In this document: piece by piece, positions 15,704-25,346 of the stretch
Numbering within the stretch: position 1 is the stretch's first letter
Layout: each line of letters opens with the position of its first letter
Assembly: GCA_017305835.1 (NCBI GenBank)
Contig: JAFKJY010000075.1
Span: 1 to 50,574, forward strand
DNA from: Hyphomicrobiales bacterium
GTDB lineage: Bacteria > Pseudomonadota > Alphaproteobacteria > Rhizobiales > Rhizobiaceae
DNA: 50,574 nt
Reading direction: 5' to 3'
Notes under the pieces: model-generated
What the model was told of the DNA's origin: nothing
The model's input: the letters and a program-made list of their open reading frames with translations, nothing else
Database searches by the model: none
Made by a program: the position numbers and the translations under genes

Positions 15704-16297
15704 TCAGACGGGCGGCTGAAGCGGCAGGGCCGAGGTGACTTCCAGGCTCCTGTCCTCGCGCGCTTCGATATCTCCGGCGGGTTCATGCGCTTGCAGCACC
15801 CTGTCGCGCTCCCGGATGAGACCGGCAATCTCGTCCTCGTAGCGACGCAGCACCGCCGACAGCCAGCGATTGACCAGATAGGACGGCTTCGGCATCTGCA
15901 CGTCGAAGCGCGGCAGGAGCGCGATGGTGCCCTCCGCGTCGAGCCAGGTATCGCCGACGACCCACTGGTTCACGGTGAAGAGACGGTGCAGGCGGCCATG
16001 CGCGTCGACGCCCACGGCGACAAGATGGTGCACGGGGCCGTCCTTCCCGTCGGGCCGGACGAAGCAGTGGAAGTGGCCGTGCTCGACCCCGTCGAAGGCC
16101 GGGACATGCGCATGGTAGTACCATTGCGCGCCGGTCCCGGCATCGAAGACGTCCCCCTTGGGATAGTGCGACCAGGCCTCGACGGAGCTCGCGTCCGCCA
16201 GCGTTTCCAGCAGCACGTTGAGCCCACCCTTGGCGAGGATCTTCTCGCAGAACAGCAGCTCCTGCTGCGCCCGTTCGCGATCCTCCGGCGTCGTCAT
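15704..16297 (-). CDS. conserved protein of unknown function (resembles DUF6969), last gene of sulfur operon
   Basis: The 197-residue soluble protein has no signal peptide. It contains the stretch HGHFHCFVRP with clustered His and Cys, HHLVAVGVDAHGRLHRLFTV, and NQWVVGDTWL, and ends with a charged helix (LRRYEDEIAGLIRERDRVL). My recollection is that this matches the DUF6969 family, whose function is unknown. The His cluster could bind metal. The start ATG overlaps the stop of the Cys-repeat gene by four bases, so the two are translationally coupled. Context suggests a cytoplasmic helper of sulfur handling or Cys-repeat protein maturation, which is inference only. Confidence 0.7.
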   Translation of the reverse strand: MTTPEDRERAQQELLFCEKILAKGGLNVLLETLADASSVEAWSHYPKGDVFDAGTGAQWYYHAHVPAFDGVEHGHFHCFVRPDGKDGPVHHLVAVGVDAHGRLHRLFTVNQWVVGDTWLDAEGTIALLPRFDVQMPKPSYLVNRWLSAVLRRYEDEIAGLIRERDRVLQAHEPAGDIEAREDRSLEVTSALPLQPPV

Positions 16298-16575
16298 TGC
16301 CCGCCCGCCGCGCAAGGATTGGCGGCTGCGCAGGGATTGCCGGCAGCACATGGGCTGGCATCGACCGACGCCGCGGCGCAGGGGCTCGATGCCGCACACG
16401 GATTTCCCGCCGCGCAAGGGTTGCCGGCGGCGCAAGGGTTCGCTTCCTCCGCTGCCGGGGCGGCGGCCTGCGCGGGCGGCGCGGCGCGGCCGGTCGACGC
16501 GACGTGGTCTGCCGCCACGGCGGCCGTGGCGGCCAGCAGCGCGGCACCGAAGAGGAGCGTGTTGCGCAAACTCAT
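16294..16575 (-). CDS. small exported protein with seven Pro-Cys-Ala-Ala repeats
   Basis: This gene encodes 93 residues. A signal peptide (NTLLFGAALLAATAAVAA) is followed by an Ala/Pro-rich linker and then seven cysteines at 48, 54, 60, 65, 75, 82 and 88, every one in the setting Asn/Ser-Pro-Cys-Ala-Ala. There are no other cysteines. Both ends overlap neighbours by four bases: the start overlaps the transporter stop and the stop overlaps the next start. Such overlaps and the regular Cys spacing show it is a real gene despite low complexity. A regularly spaced exported Cys array could carry sulfane sulfur, bind metal, or cross-link. The setting among rhodaneses and a sulfur transporter favours sulfur binding; no function is established. 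Confidence 0.78.
   Translation of the reverse strand: MSLRNTLLFGAALLAATAAVAADHVASTGRAAPPAQAAAPAAEEANPCAAGNPCAAGNPCAASSPCAAASVDASPCAAGNPCAAANPCAAGGQ
16303..16440 (-). repeat. tandem repeats encoding NPCAAG-type hexapeptides
   Basis: The 3' half of the Cys-repeat gene consists of near-identical 15- to 30-base units that encode Asn-Pro-Cys-Ala-Ala-Gly and close variants. One spacer, encoding Ala-Ser-Val-Asp-Ala, interrupts the array. Slippage between copies could change the number of cysteines. Confidence 0.75.
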
Positions 16576-17792
16576 GGCTTCCTGAACCCGTCGAGACCGA
16601 AGAGCGGACGCGCCCAGACGCCCGCGAAGCTGCCGATGAAGGCCGAGGCGAACCAGAGCCAGCCATGCACGCTGCCCGACGCGATGCCGCTGAACAGCGC
16701 GCCGATGTTGCAGCCGAAGGAGAGCCGCGCGCCGTAGCCCATCAGGATGCCACCGATCGCGGCTGCCAAGAGCGAGGCGAACGGAAGCGCCGCCTTCGGC
16801 GCGAACTTGCCGGCCAGCCCGGCTGCCAGCGCGGCGCCGAGGATGATGCCGAAATCCATGACGGAGGTGACGTCTTCCAGCACGCTCGCCTGCAGCGCCT
16901 TCGCCTGCGCCGGCCAGGTCCAGAACTCCCACGTCGCGACCGGAACCCCGACCGCGGCGGCCGCCTTCGCGCCCCAGAGGCCGAAGCCGTAGGTGATCGA
17001 CCACGGATGGCCGGCGGTCAGCAGCGTCGCGATGTTGAGCGCGGCCAGCGCGAGCCCTGCACCGACCAGCGGCCATGGGCCGTGCAGAAGGCGCTGCCAG
17101 CCCGCGGTCGACGGGGCCTTCACCGTTTCCAGCGAGCCGTGCGCCCGGCGCTCGACGAGCGCGCTCACCGCCGCGACCAGACCGAGGCCCGCAAGCGTCA
17201 CGATCAGCGCCAGCGGAACCCCGAGCTCCGTGCCGAGGCTTATCGACGGCAGCGACGGCTGCTCCAGCCACCAGGGGAGATGCGCCGTGCCGAGCACGGC
17301 GCCGACGATGAAGAACAGCAGCGTGACCAGCATGCGCGAAGAGCCGCCGCCGACCGTGAAGAGCGTGCCGGAACCGCAGCCGCCGCCGAGCTGCATGCCG
17401 AGACCGAACATCGCCGCGCCGACGATCACCGAGACGCCCACCGGGGCGACCGCCCCGACGAGCGGGCGGCCGAACGCGGAGCCGGCCGCGATGAGCGGGA
17501 TGAATGCGATCGCCGCGACTGCGATCATCAGCATCTGGGTGCGGATGGCCCGCCCCCGGCGCTCGATCACGAAACGGCGCCAGCCGCCGGTGAAGCCGAA
17601 CGAGCCGTGATAGAGCGAGACGCCGAGCAGGCTGCCGATGAGGAACAGCGCAGCGTGCCGCGCATCGACGAGCGTGCCGATCGCGACGGTGGCTGCCAGA
17701 AGGGCGAGGAGAACGGTCGTCACCGGCCCGCGATCGATGCGGAAGGCCGGGACGGGCGATATGCGGGTGGCGGCGATGTCGGCCATGATCAT
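16572..17792 (-). CDS. YeeE/YedE-family sulfur transporter
   Basis: A 406-residue inner-membrane protein with many hydrophobic helices and two inverted halves. Each half carries a conserved Cys in a Gly-rich motif: MQLGGGCGSGTLFTVGGG with Cys139 and ARLSFGCNIGALFSG with Cys361. These are the hallmark of YeeE/YedE proteins, where cysteines lining the pore relay thiosulfate or related sulfur into the cell, as in TsuA. The start is the first of two ATGs (17792, 17786), because AGG lies about six bases before it. It is downstream of an exported sulfurtransferase and overlaps the Cys-repeat gene by four bases. The likely role is import of a sulfur species delivered in the periplasm. Confidence 0.88.
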   Translation of the reverse strand: MIMADIAATRISPVPAFRIDRGPVTTVLLALLAATVAIGTLVDARHAALFLIGSLLGVSLYHGSFGFTGGWRRFVIERRGRAIRTQMLMIAVAAIAFIPLIAAGSAFGRPLVGAVAPVGVSVIVGAAMFGLGMQLGGGCGSGTLFTVGGGSSRMLVTLLFFIVGAVLGTAHLPWWLEQPSLPSISLGTELGVPLALIVTLAGLGLVAAVSALVERRAHGSLETVKAPSTAGWQRLLHGPWPLVGAGLALAALNIATLLTAGHPWSITYGFGLWGAKAAAAVGVPVATWEFWTWPAQAKALQASVLEDVTSVMDFGIILGAALAAGLAGKFAPKAALPFASLLAAAIGGILMGYGARLSFGCNIGALFSGIASGSVHGWLWFASAFIGSFAGVWARPLFGLDGFRKP

Positions 17793-17857
17793 GCGTTGCC
17801 TGAAACGGACGCGGCCCGGCGGGAGAGCGCCAGGCCGCTTCTATGAATGCGGATCGG

Positions 17858-18778
17858 TCAGTTCACCACGACCTGACGGGTCGGGTCCGCGGTCCATTCG
17901 GACATCGAGCCGTCATAGAGGCGCACGTTCTTCAGACCCTCGACCTCGGAGAGGCCGAACCAGGCGATCGAGGCGAGATGGCCGGTGTTGCAGAAGGTGA
18001 TGATGCCCTTCTCGTCCGACACGCCGGCCGCCTTGACGAGCGCCGCGACCTCTTCCTTGCTGGCGAAGCCCGGCTTGTCGGCATGGTAGAACTTGTCGAA
18101 GTTGACGTTGACCGCGGTCGGCACCGTGCCGAGCGACTGCACGGTGTTCGTCTTCTCCTTGCCGATGAACTGCGCGACCGAACGGGCGTCGATGAGGTTG
18201 GTGTCGGAGGCGATGGCGTCCTGCACCTCCTTCACCTCGGCGAGAAGCTCGGGTCGGAAGTTCGCCTTGAAGTCGCCGGCGCCCTTCGGCGCAGAAGCTT
18301 CCCTGGTCAGCTCGCCGCCGGCCTTGCTCCACGCGCCGTAGCCGCCGTCGAGGATCGAGACGTTGTCGAAGCCGAGCACCTTGAACGTCCAGTAGACGCG
18401 GGTGGCGCCGCCGAATTCGGAGGCGTTGGTGCCGGCCGGGATGACGACGACATGGCTGTCATTGTCGATGCCGAGGCTCTGGACGAGCTTCTCGATCTCT
18501 TCCTTCGGCGGCAGCATGCCGGGGATGCCGTTCACCGTCGTGCGCCAGCCGGAATCCGAATAGCGCGCGCTGATGGCCGAGGGCACGTGGCCTTCGGCAT
18601 ACGGGTCCTGGTCCTTGACCTTGTCGCGGATGTCGAGGACCACGAGGCTCTGATTGCCGAGATGATCCTTCAGCCACTGCGAGTCGACCAGCGGCTGGTC
18701 GGTGAGGCGTTCGGCCTGGGCAACGCCCGAGAAGGCGACGACGAGGCCTGCGAGGGCGCTTATGAGCAGGGATTTCAT
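17858..18778 (-). CDS. exported two-domain sulfurtransferase (rhodanese/TST type)
   Basis: The 306-residue protein has a signal peptide ending near VAQA. Two rhodanese domains follow. The first (about 30-160) has VVVIPAGTNA where a Cys loop would be, so it is inactive. The second (about 180-300) has FCNTGHLAS with catalytic Cys263. The form matches thiosulfate or 3-mercaptopyruvate sulfurtransferases, here in the periplasm. It begins the minus-strand sulfur operon, upstream of the YeeE-type transporter. It would transfer sulfane sulfur from a donor to a thiol acceptor, possibly the transporter or the Cys-repeat protein. Divergent from it runs the TlpA/CcdA/triple-rhodanese operon. Confidence 0.9.
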   Translation of the reverse strand: MKSLLISALAGLVVAFSGVAQAERLTDQPLVDSQWLKDHLGNQSLVVLDIRDKVKDQDPYAEGHVPSAISARYSDSGWRTTVNGIPGMLPPKEEIEKLVQSLGIDNDSHVVVIPAGTNASEFGGATRVYWTFKVLGFDNVSILDGGYGAWSKAGGELTREASAPKGAGDFKANFRPELLAEVKEVQDAIASDTNLIDARSVAQFIGKEKTNTVQSLGTVPTAVNVNFDKFYHADKPGFASKEEVAALVKAAGVSDEKGIITFCNTGHLASIAWFGLSEVEGLKNVRLYDGSMSEWTADPTRQVVVN

Positions 18779-18979
18779 GATGGCTTCTCCCTTGAAAATC
18801 CGGCCCCTGATTTAGGCTTCCGCCGGGCGGAAGCCGAGGCGCCGGAATGCGGCCGGGCGGCAGCGGGTAGAAAATATGTTCGCCTTGCCGCCTTTCGGCG
18901 GAACGGCATTCCTTCTGGAGGTGTAGGGGTCGGCCTATTTTCGGAACCAGAGCCGCAACCCGTGCGGCAAGGACACGTC
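18779..18979. promoter_or_regulatory. divergent promoter region of the sulfur module with hairpins
   Basis: This spacer separates the sulfurtransferase gene from the TlpA-like gene. It contains a perfect hairpin (GCTTCCGC at 18816-18823 with GCGGAAGC at 18827-18834) and a shorter one around 18888-18901. Both arms of the module are probably co-regulated from here. I see no motif of a known sulfur regulator. Confidence 0.4.
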
Positions 18980-19423
18980 ATGACCCTTCGTTCGCTCGCC
19001 GCAAGAACCGCCCTCCTGCTCGCCCTCGCGATCTCTCCAGCGACGTTGGCGTACGCGCAGGCGGCTGGTGAAGTTGCGCAGCAGGCCGCGCCGGCGGCCG
19101 AGGTCAGGAAGGCCGTCGTCACCAATTTCGAGAGCGAGGACCAGCTCAACGGCCTCGCCGCGAAGGGCAAGACGGTCGTCTTCTTCTTCGCGAGCTGGTG
19201 CCCGAACTGCCGCGCCACCGTGACCGAGCTCAACGCGCGCTGGGCCGACGTCGACCCGGACATCACGCTGGTGATCGCCGACTACGACAAGGAAACCGCG
19301 CTCAAGGGCAAGTTCGGCGTCACCTATCAGGACACGTTCGTGCTGCTCGACCAGAACGGCGCGGCGGTGAAGTCGTGGAACAGCGGCGGCGTCGACGGCC
19401 TGAACAAGAACTCCTCTTCCTGA
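18980..19423 (+). CDS. exported thioredoxin-like protein (TlpA family) with CPNC motif
   Basis: A 147-residue protein with a signal peptide (ALLLALAISPATLAYAQ) and a thioredoxin fold. The active site is FASWCPNCRAT with Cys74 and Cys77. YDKETALKGKFGVTYQDTFVLLDQNG covers the cis-Pro region, though Thr-Tyr-Gln replaces the usual Val-Pro-Thr. AAGGA precedes the ATG at 18980; the longer upstream frame has no support. A CcdA-like gene follows after 12 bases, and CcdA proteins feed electrons to periplasmic thioredoxins, so this is its likely partner. Its target may be a persulfide on the exported rhodaneses or the Cys-repeat protein. Confidence 0.87.
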   Translation: MTLRSLAARTALLLALAISPATLAYAQAAGEVAQQAAPAAEVRKAVVTNFESEDQLNGLAAKGKTVVFFFASWCPNCRATVTELNARWADVDPDITLVIADYDKETALKGKFGVTYQDTFVLLDQNGAAVKSWNSGGVDGLNKNSSS

Positions 19424-19435
19424 TCCTCCGCGACG

Positions 19436-20161
19436 ATGCTGCTGCCCACCGGCTTCGCCTTCCTCGCGGGCGTCATCACCGTGCTCTCGCCCTGCGTGCT
19501 GCCGCTGCTGCCGGTCATCCTCGCGACCGCCGCGCAGGAGGGCAAGGCCCGGCCGGTCGGCGTGGTTGCCGGTTTCGTCGGCAGCTTCACCCTGGCGACG
19601 CTGACGCTCAGCTTCCTCGTCCGGTCGCTCGGCCTGTCGCCGGATCTCAACCGGCTGCTCGCTGCCGTCATCCTGATCCTGCTCGGCCTCGTGCTCACCG
19701 TTCCGGTACTGCATGAGGCTTTCGAGCGCCGGGCGAGCGGGCTCGTCGGCCGCATGCCCGCCGGACGGCGGCAGTCGAGCGGCTTCGGCGGCGGGCTCGC
19801 GGTCGGCGCGGGCCTGGGGCTTGCCTGGAGCCCCTGCGTCGGTCCCATCATGGCATCGGTCATCACGCTGGCGCTCAACCAGCAGGTAGACGCCGGCGCG
19901 GTGCTCGTCACCCTCGCCTTCTCGCTCGGCACCGCCCTGCCGATGGCGGCGATCATGCTCGGCGGCCGCAAGCTGGTGACGCGGCTGCGCTGGTTCCAGG
20001 CGAACTCGACGCGCATCCAGCGCGTCCTCGGCGTGCTGATCGTGCTGACCGGCATCGCCATCCTGCTCGGCTGGGATCGCCTGATCCAGATCCGGCTTCT
20101 GGACTGGTTCCCCGGCTGGGAAGCCGCGCTCACCGGCTGGGAGCCGCGGCCGGCGCGGTAA
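19436..20161 (+). CDS. CcdA/DsbD-type transmembrane thiol-disulfide electron carrier
   Basis: The 241-residue protein has six hydrophobic helices. The two conserved cysteines are in LSPCVLPLLPV (Cys20) and WSPCVGPIM (Cys134), as in CcdA, which moves electrons from cytoplasmic thioredoxin across the inner membrane. The Ser-Pro-Cys-Val form is family-typical. It lies between the TlpA-like gene and the triple-rhodanese gene. I see no cytochrome c genes nearby, so a role in sulfur redox chemistry is more likely here than haem attachment. Confidence 0.9.
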   Translation: MLLPTGFAFLAGVITVLSPCVLPLLPVILATAAQEGKARPVGVVAGFVGSFTLATLTLSFLVRSLGLSPDLNRLLAAVILILLGLVLTVPVLHEAFERRASGLVGRMPAGRRQSSGFGGGLAVGAGLGLAWSPCVGPIMASVITLALNQQVDAGAVLVTLAFSLGTALPMAAIMLGGRKLVTRLRWFQANSTRIQRVLGVLIVLTGIAILLGWDRLIQIRLLDWFPGWEAALTGWEPRPAR

Positions 20162-20259
20162 ACCGTTCCGCTTTCGCGCCGCAATACGCAAGACGCGAAC
20201 TTCATTGTCCGCCGCCCTCGTAGCCTAATCGCATGGTCATCAATCCAGGAGACCATGCC

Positions 20260-21540
20260 ATGAACATTTCGGTTTTCCGCTCCCGGCTTCTCGCCGGCGT
20301 ATTCCTCGCCGCCTCGTCCACGATCGTGCCGTCGACCGCGTTCTTCATGAGCGCGGCAGTCGCATATGCCGAGACCGCGCTGCCGATCATCGTCTCCGCG
20401 CCACAGGCGGAAGAGCTCATCGCCGGCGGCGCCAGGATCGTCGACGTGCGCTCGCAGGCCGCCTATGCCAAGGGTCACATCCCCGGGGCCGTGAACCTTC
20501 CGTGGCAGCGCCTGAACGTCTCCGAGGCGGACGGGATCCGTAACGAATTCGCCAGCGACGCGACCTTCGAGAAGGAGATCCGCGCCGCCGGCCTGAAATA
20601 TGGCGATACGATCCTGATCTACGACACGACCGCCCTGCCCGGCCGCGCCTACGTGGCCTTCGAATATGCCGGCCTCGGGGAAAAGACGCACGTGCTCGAC
20701 GGCGGCGTGGCGGCCTGGAAGAAGGATCTGTCGACGGAGGCCGTGACCGCCGCCGCGAGCGATTTCAGGCTCGACCGGAAGAACGACATCCGCGTCGACA
20801 AGGCCTATGTCGCCGGCAAGGTCGGCGCTTCGGACGCCGTCATCATCGACGGGCGCAACGAGGAGGCCTATGCCGACGGCCACATCCCCGGCGCGCAGGC
20901 GGTGCCGGCCGCGAGCCTGCTCAACAAGGATGCGACGCTGCAGTCGCAGCCCGTTCTGACCGCGCTGCTGCAGTCGAAGGGCGTCGCACCGGACCGCGAG
21001 GTCGTGTCCTATTGCGGCAGCGGCGTGGCGGCGGCGAACAACTATCTCGCGCTGAAGAACCTCGGCTACACCAACGTGGTGCTCTACGACGGGAGCTGGG
21101 ACGACTGGAGCCGCGACCCGCGCGCCGGCCAGCAGGTGTCGCTCGCCAACTACACGTTCGACGGCACCGACAAGGCGTCGGACGGCGCCCCGCAATTCCT
21201 CGACGAGGCGGCCGTGAAAGCGCTCGCCAACGATCCCGGCGCGGTCGTTGTCGACGTCCGCTCGCCGTCGGACTACGAGGCCGGGCACATCCCCGGCTCG
21301 GTGAACGTCTATTGGGACAGGACGCTGGACAAGGACCGCGTGCTGCTGCCGGCCGAGCAGTTGAGGAAGCTCTACGCCGACGCCGGCGTGACGCCCGAAA
21401 AGCGCGTCGTGCTCTTCACCCGCGGCGGCCTGCAGCTCTCGCACAGCTACACGGTGCTCAACCTGCTCGGCTTCGGCAAGGTGGACTTCTTCACCGGCAA
21501 GTTCGAAGGCTGGGAAAACGGCGCCTTCAAGCGAACCTGA
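20260..21540 (+). CDS. exported triple-domain rhodanese-family protein
   Basis: A 426-residue protein with an N-terminal signal segment (ending near VAYA) and three rhodanese-like domains at about 48-160, 175-290 and 312-422. Each has the family marker A/G-H-I-P-G (GHIPGAVNL, GHIPGAQAV, GHIPGSVNV). Only the middle domain has a catalytic Cys, Cys252 in SYCGSGVAAA. The first has Asp122 and the third Thr387 at that place, so these are probably structural or regulatory. The start at 20260 is preferred over ATG 20233 because AGGAGA sits seven bases before it. It is the last gene of the TlpA/CcdA operon and is followed by a terminator. Confidence 0.88.
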   Translation: MNISVFRSRLLAGVFLAASSTIVPSTAFFMSAAVAYAETALPIIVSAPQAEELIAGGARIVDVRSQAAYAKGHIPGAVNLPWQRLNVSEADGIRNEFASDATFEKEIRAAGLKYGDTILIYDTTALPGRAYVAFEYAGLGEKTHVLDGGVAAWKKDLSTEAVTAAASDFRLDRKNDIRVDKAYVAGKVGASDAVIIDGRNEEAYADGHIPGAQAVPAASLLNKDATLQSQPVLTALLQSKGVAPDREVVSYCGSGVAAANNYLALKNLGYTNVVLYDGSWDDWSRDPRAGQQVSLANYTFDGTDKASDGAPQFLDEAAVKALANDPGAVVVDVRSPSDYEAGHIPGSVNVYWDRTLDKDRVLLPAEQLRKLYADAGVTPEKRVVLFTRGGLQLSHSYTVLNLLGFGKVDFFTGKFEGWENGAFKRT

Positions 21541-21562
21541 CGCCGCCCTCCCCGAACACACA

Positions 21563-21593
21563 CCGACGCCACCCTATCCGAGGGTGGCGTCGG
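21563..21593. terminator. rho-independent terminator after the triple-rhodanese gene
   Basis: A perfect 12-base stem, CCGACGCCACCC with GGGTGGCGTCGG, encloses a 7-base loop and is followed by ATTTTGAT. It is 22 bases after the stop codon. It probably also insulates the end of the convergent RidA operon at 21724. Confidence 0.85.
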
Positions 21594-21723
21594 ATTTTGA
21601 TAACGAACGCTGGTTCCTCCCCCTGATGCGGAGTTGCGGCGCGGGGGCCGGCGGACCTTCCCGTCGGTTGCCATAACCGTCCGGAGCCGGTTCAATCCGG
21701 GACGAACTTCGCCGTATTACAAG

Positions 21724-22218
21724 CTACTCCGCGATCGCCACGATCGCCTCGATCTCGACGGTGATGTTGCCCGGCAGCGAGGACAGGCCCACGGCCGAGC
21801 GGGCGTGGTGGCCGCGGTCGCCGAATATTTCGACGAACAGGTCGGAGCAGCCGTTGATGACGCTCGGGTGGTCGCCGAAGTCGGGCGCGGCATTGACCAT
21901 GCCGAGCAGCTTGACGATGCGCTTCACGCGGCCGAGGTCGCCGAGCACGCCCTGCATGACCGACAGCAGGTTGATGCCGGTCAGGCGGGCATGGGCGTAG
22001 GCCTCGCCGGCGGTGACGTCGATGCCGACCTTGCCGGTGTGCAGGGTGCCGTCCGCCTCGCGCGGCCCCTGCCCCGACAGGAACAGCAGGCTGCCTTCCC
22101 GCACATGGGTGAGGAAGTTGGCGATCGGCGGCGGCGGCGGCGGAACGACGATGCCCAGCCGCGCCAGGCGCTCCCGGGGCGACGCGACAGCCGGCACGTC
22201 GTGGTCTGCGATGTTCAT
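21724..22218 (-). CDS. RidA/YjgF-family protein (longer subfamily)
   Basis: A 164-residue protein of the YjgF_endoribonuc-type branch of the RidA superfamily. Markers are LFLSGQGP near the first strand, [19 protein letters not shown] in the middle and [21 protein letters not shown] at the end, where Arg of ARSAVG lies at the subunit cleft. Start at 22218: the upstream ATGGAG gives a Shine-Dalgarno six bases before this ATG, so the first ATG at 22230 is not needed. RidA proteins hydrolyse reactive enamine/imine intermediates made by PLP enzymes. A PLP desulfhydrase-like gene begins this operon, so the pairing makes sense. This branch lacks proof of the same activity. Confidence 0.85.
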   Translation of the reverse strand: MNIADHDVPAVASPRERLARLGIVVPPPPPPIANFLTHVREGSLLFLSGQGPREADGTLHTGKVGIDVTAGEAYAHARLTGINLLSVMQGVLGDLGRVKRIVKLLGMVNAAPDFGDHPSVINGCSDLFVEIFGDRGHHARSAVGLSSLPGNITVEIEAIVAIAE

Positions 22219-22272
22219 GAGATGCTCCATTCACGATCGGACGGCGCCGAGGGGACCGGTCCTGGGTGCGGT

Positions 22273-23234
22273 CTATTCGGCATGATGGCAGGCGGCCTGT
22301 GCGCCCGAGGCGACGCGCCGCAGCAGCGGCCGCTCGCGGCGGCAGATGTCGGTGGCGATCGGGCAGCGCGGGTGGAAGGTGCAGCCGGGCGGCGGGTCGA
22401 GCGGGCTCGGCACCTCGCCGCGCGGAACCCTGACGCGGCTGTGGCGGCGCGCCGGGTCGGGCCGCGGCACCGCCTCCATCAGCGTGCGCGTGTAGGGATG
22501 GCTCGGCCGGTGGTAGACCGCCGCCGTGCCGCCGATCTCGACGATGCGGCCGAGATACATCACGGCCACCCGGTCGCTGATGTGCTGCACCACGCCGAGG
22601 TCGTGCGCGACGAACAGGTAGGCGAGCCCGAACTCCTTCTGGATGTCGGCCATCAGGTTGACGACCTGCGCCTGGATCGAGACGTCGAGCGCCGAGACCG
22701 GCTCGTCGGCGACGATCAGCGAGGGCTGCAGCGCCAGCGCCCGGGCGATCGCCAGCCGCTGGCGCTGGCCGCCGGAGAATTTCGACGGCACGTTGCCCAT
22801 CTGGTCGGGGCGCAGGCCGACGCGGGCGAAGAGGTCGGCCACCCTGCGCCTGCGCTCGGCCGCATTGCCGAGGCCGTGGACGATCAGCGGCTCCTCGACG
22901 ATGTCGCCGGCGCGCTGGCGCGGGTCGAGCGAGCCGTTCGGATCCTGGAAGATCATCTGGACCTTGCGCCGCAGCGGCCGCATGGCGCGGTAGGAGGCAT
23001 GCGTGACGTCCGCGCCGTCGAGCCGGATGCGGCCCTCGTCGGGCTCGAGCAGCCGCACGATCATCTTGCCGACGGTGGACTTGCCGCAGCCGCTCTCGCC
23101 GACGAGGCCGAGCGTCTCGCCCGCCGCGATCGAGAAGGAGACGTCGTCCACCGCGTGCACGGTGGCCGTGCCGCCGCCGATGCCGCGCGAGACGGTGAAG
23201 CGCTTCGAGATGCCCTCGACCGCGAGCAGGCCGG

Positions 23235-23238
<4 letters not shown>
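22273..23238 (-). CDS. dipeptide/oligopeptide-type ABC transporter ATPase (DppF/OppF-like)
   Basis: The 321-residue ATPase has Walker [10 protein letters not shown], the Q-loop [12 protein letters not shown], signature FSGGQRQR, Walker [13 protein letters not shown], and the switch His in VAHDLGVV. The C-terminal extension [17 protein letters not shown] is the OppF-type cysteine motif, which in DppF homologues coordinates an iron-sulfur cluster. Its start overlaps the stop of the partner ATPase by four bases. The two ATPases probably form a heterodimer under the two permeases encoded upstream. Confidence 0.92.
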
Positions 23239-24214
<976 letters not shown>

Positions 24215-24218
<4 letters not shown>

Positions 24219-25336
24219 CCCTTGCCGTCGCTTCCGACGAGAGCCGGGATCAGTGCTACGGCGTTGTCGTGAAGGATCGCGCGGCGGTCGGCCTCCGACA
24301 GGTAATCACTGTAGCGGGTGAAATAGGTCAGCGACTGCGCGTAGGTGCAGTAGCGGTCGACATTGGGCGCGTCCGAACCCCAGAGGAAGCGCCCTGCCCC
24401 GAATCTGTCGAGCAACTGCCGGATATGGGTGTGCGCCCGCGCATAGGGATATTCCTGCTTTCCGCCCCAGGCGATCGGGTAGAGGATTTCGGCCGAGACC
24501 GGCGCCTGCGTCAGCAGTTCCCCGATGATCGAGGGCAGCGCGAGCCGGTCGTTCTCGTCGGCATAGAGCGAGGTCGGCACGCCGTGCACCAGCAAATGGC
24601 GGATGCCGGGAAAGCGCTCGACGATGCGCGCGAGGTGGCGCATCTCGTCCTCGTAGGTGCCGACCGGCGAGCTGCCGGACTGGACCCAGAACACCGGCAG
24701 ACCGCTCCGCTCCACGAACGTCCAGTAGGGATCGTAGGCCAGGTCGGAATGCATCGGTTTATAGCCGCTGCGGAACATGCCGGTGGTGGTGAAATAGAAG
24801 CCGGCCATGCCGAGACGGCCGATCTCGTCGTCCAGCCTTTGGAGCTCGGCGTCGGTGTAGGCGAAGGCCTCCTCGACCTGCGCGAGGCCGACGAAGCGGC
24901 CGGGATGGGCCCGGGCCGCCGCGGCGAACTCGGCGGCAAGGTTGCCGTAGATGTGCTCGTTCTGCAGCACGGCCGTCTGCACGCCGGCATAGTCCATGTA
25001 GGCGAGCAGCGTCTCGGCCGGCATCTCCAGCCTGTCCATCCACGGCGCCAGGAACTGGACGTACTGGTCCTCGCCGTCGACGGTCCACTCGTAGCGGCCA
25101 TGCGTGCCGACGCGGAAATTGACGTCGCGCCGGCCGGCGGGCGACGGATCGGCCGGATCCCACAGCGGCCGGTCGGTCACGACCGAGCGGTCGCGGAAGC
25201 GGCGATAGGGCTGGTTGCCGTGCATGTGCATCGAGCGCTGCTGGTGCAGCAGGTGCGTCGCCACGTCCGGGAAGCCGGCGGCGGTGGCGGCCGGCGGGAA
25301 GATGTGGGCGTGGCAGTCGATGATCGCGTAGTCCAT
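24215..25336 (-). CDS. amidohydrolase-family (Amidohydro_2) metal hydrolase or decarboxylase
   Basis: The 373-residue TIM-barrel protein starts with IIDCHAHIF, the His-x-His metal motif. HLLVHGVPTSLY holds a later metal or active-site His, and FLWGSDAPNVDRY the conserved Asp after strand 8. This arrangement fits the ACMSD/amidohydrolase-2 group, which includes hydrolases and decarboxylases acting on cyclic or aromatic acids. There is no signal peptide. It is embedded between permease and ATPase genes of a peptide-type importer, so it probably processes the imported compound. Substrate not identifiable from sequence. Confidence 0.85.
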
Positions 25337-25346
25337 GGCGGTGCAG

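Noticed and set aside
16303..16440. CRISPR-like array
   Set aside because: The repeats are in frame, code for a regular peptide, and have no unique spacers or cas genes.
16218..17846. A 542-codon open frame on the plus strand
   Set aside because: It is antisense to the YeeE-type transporter and the Cys-repeat gene; its protein is Arg/Glu-rich without domains.
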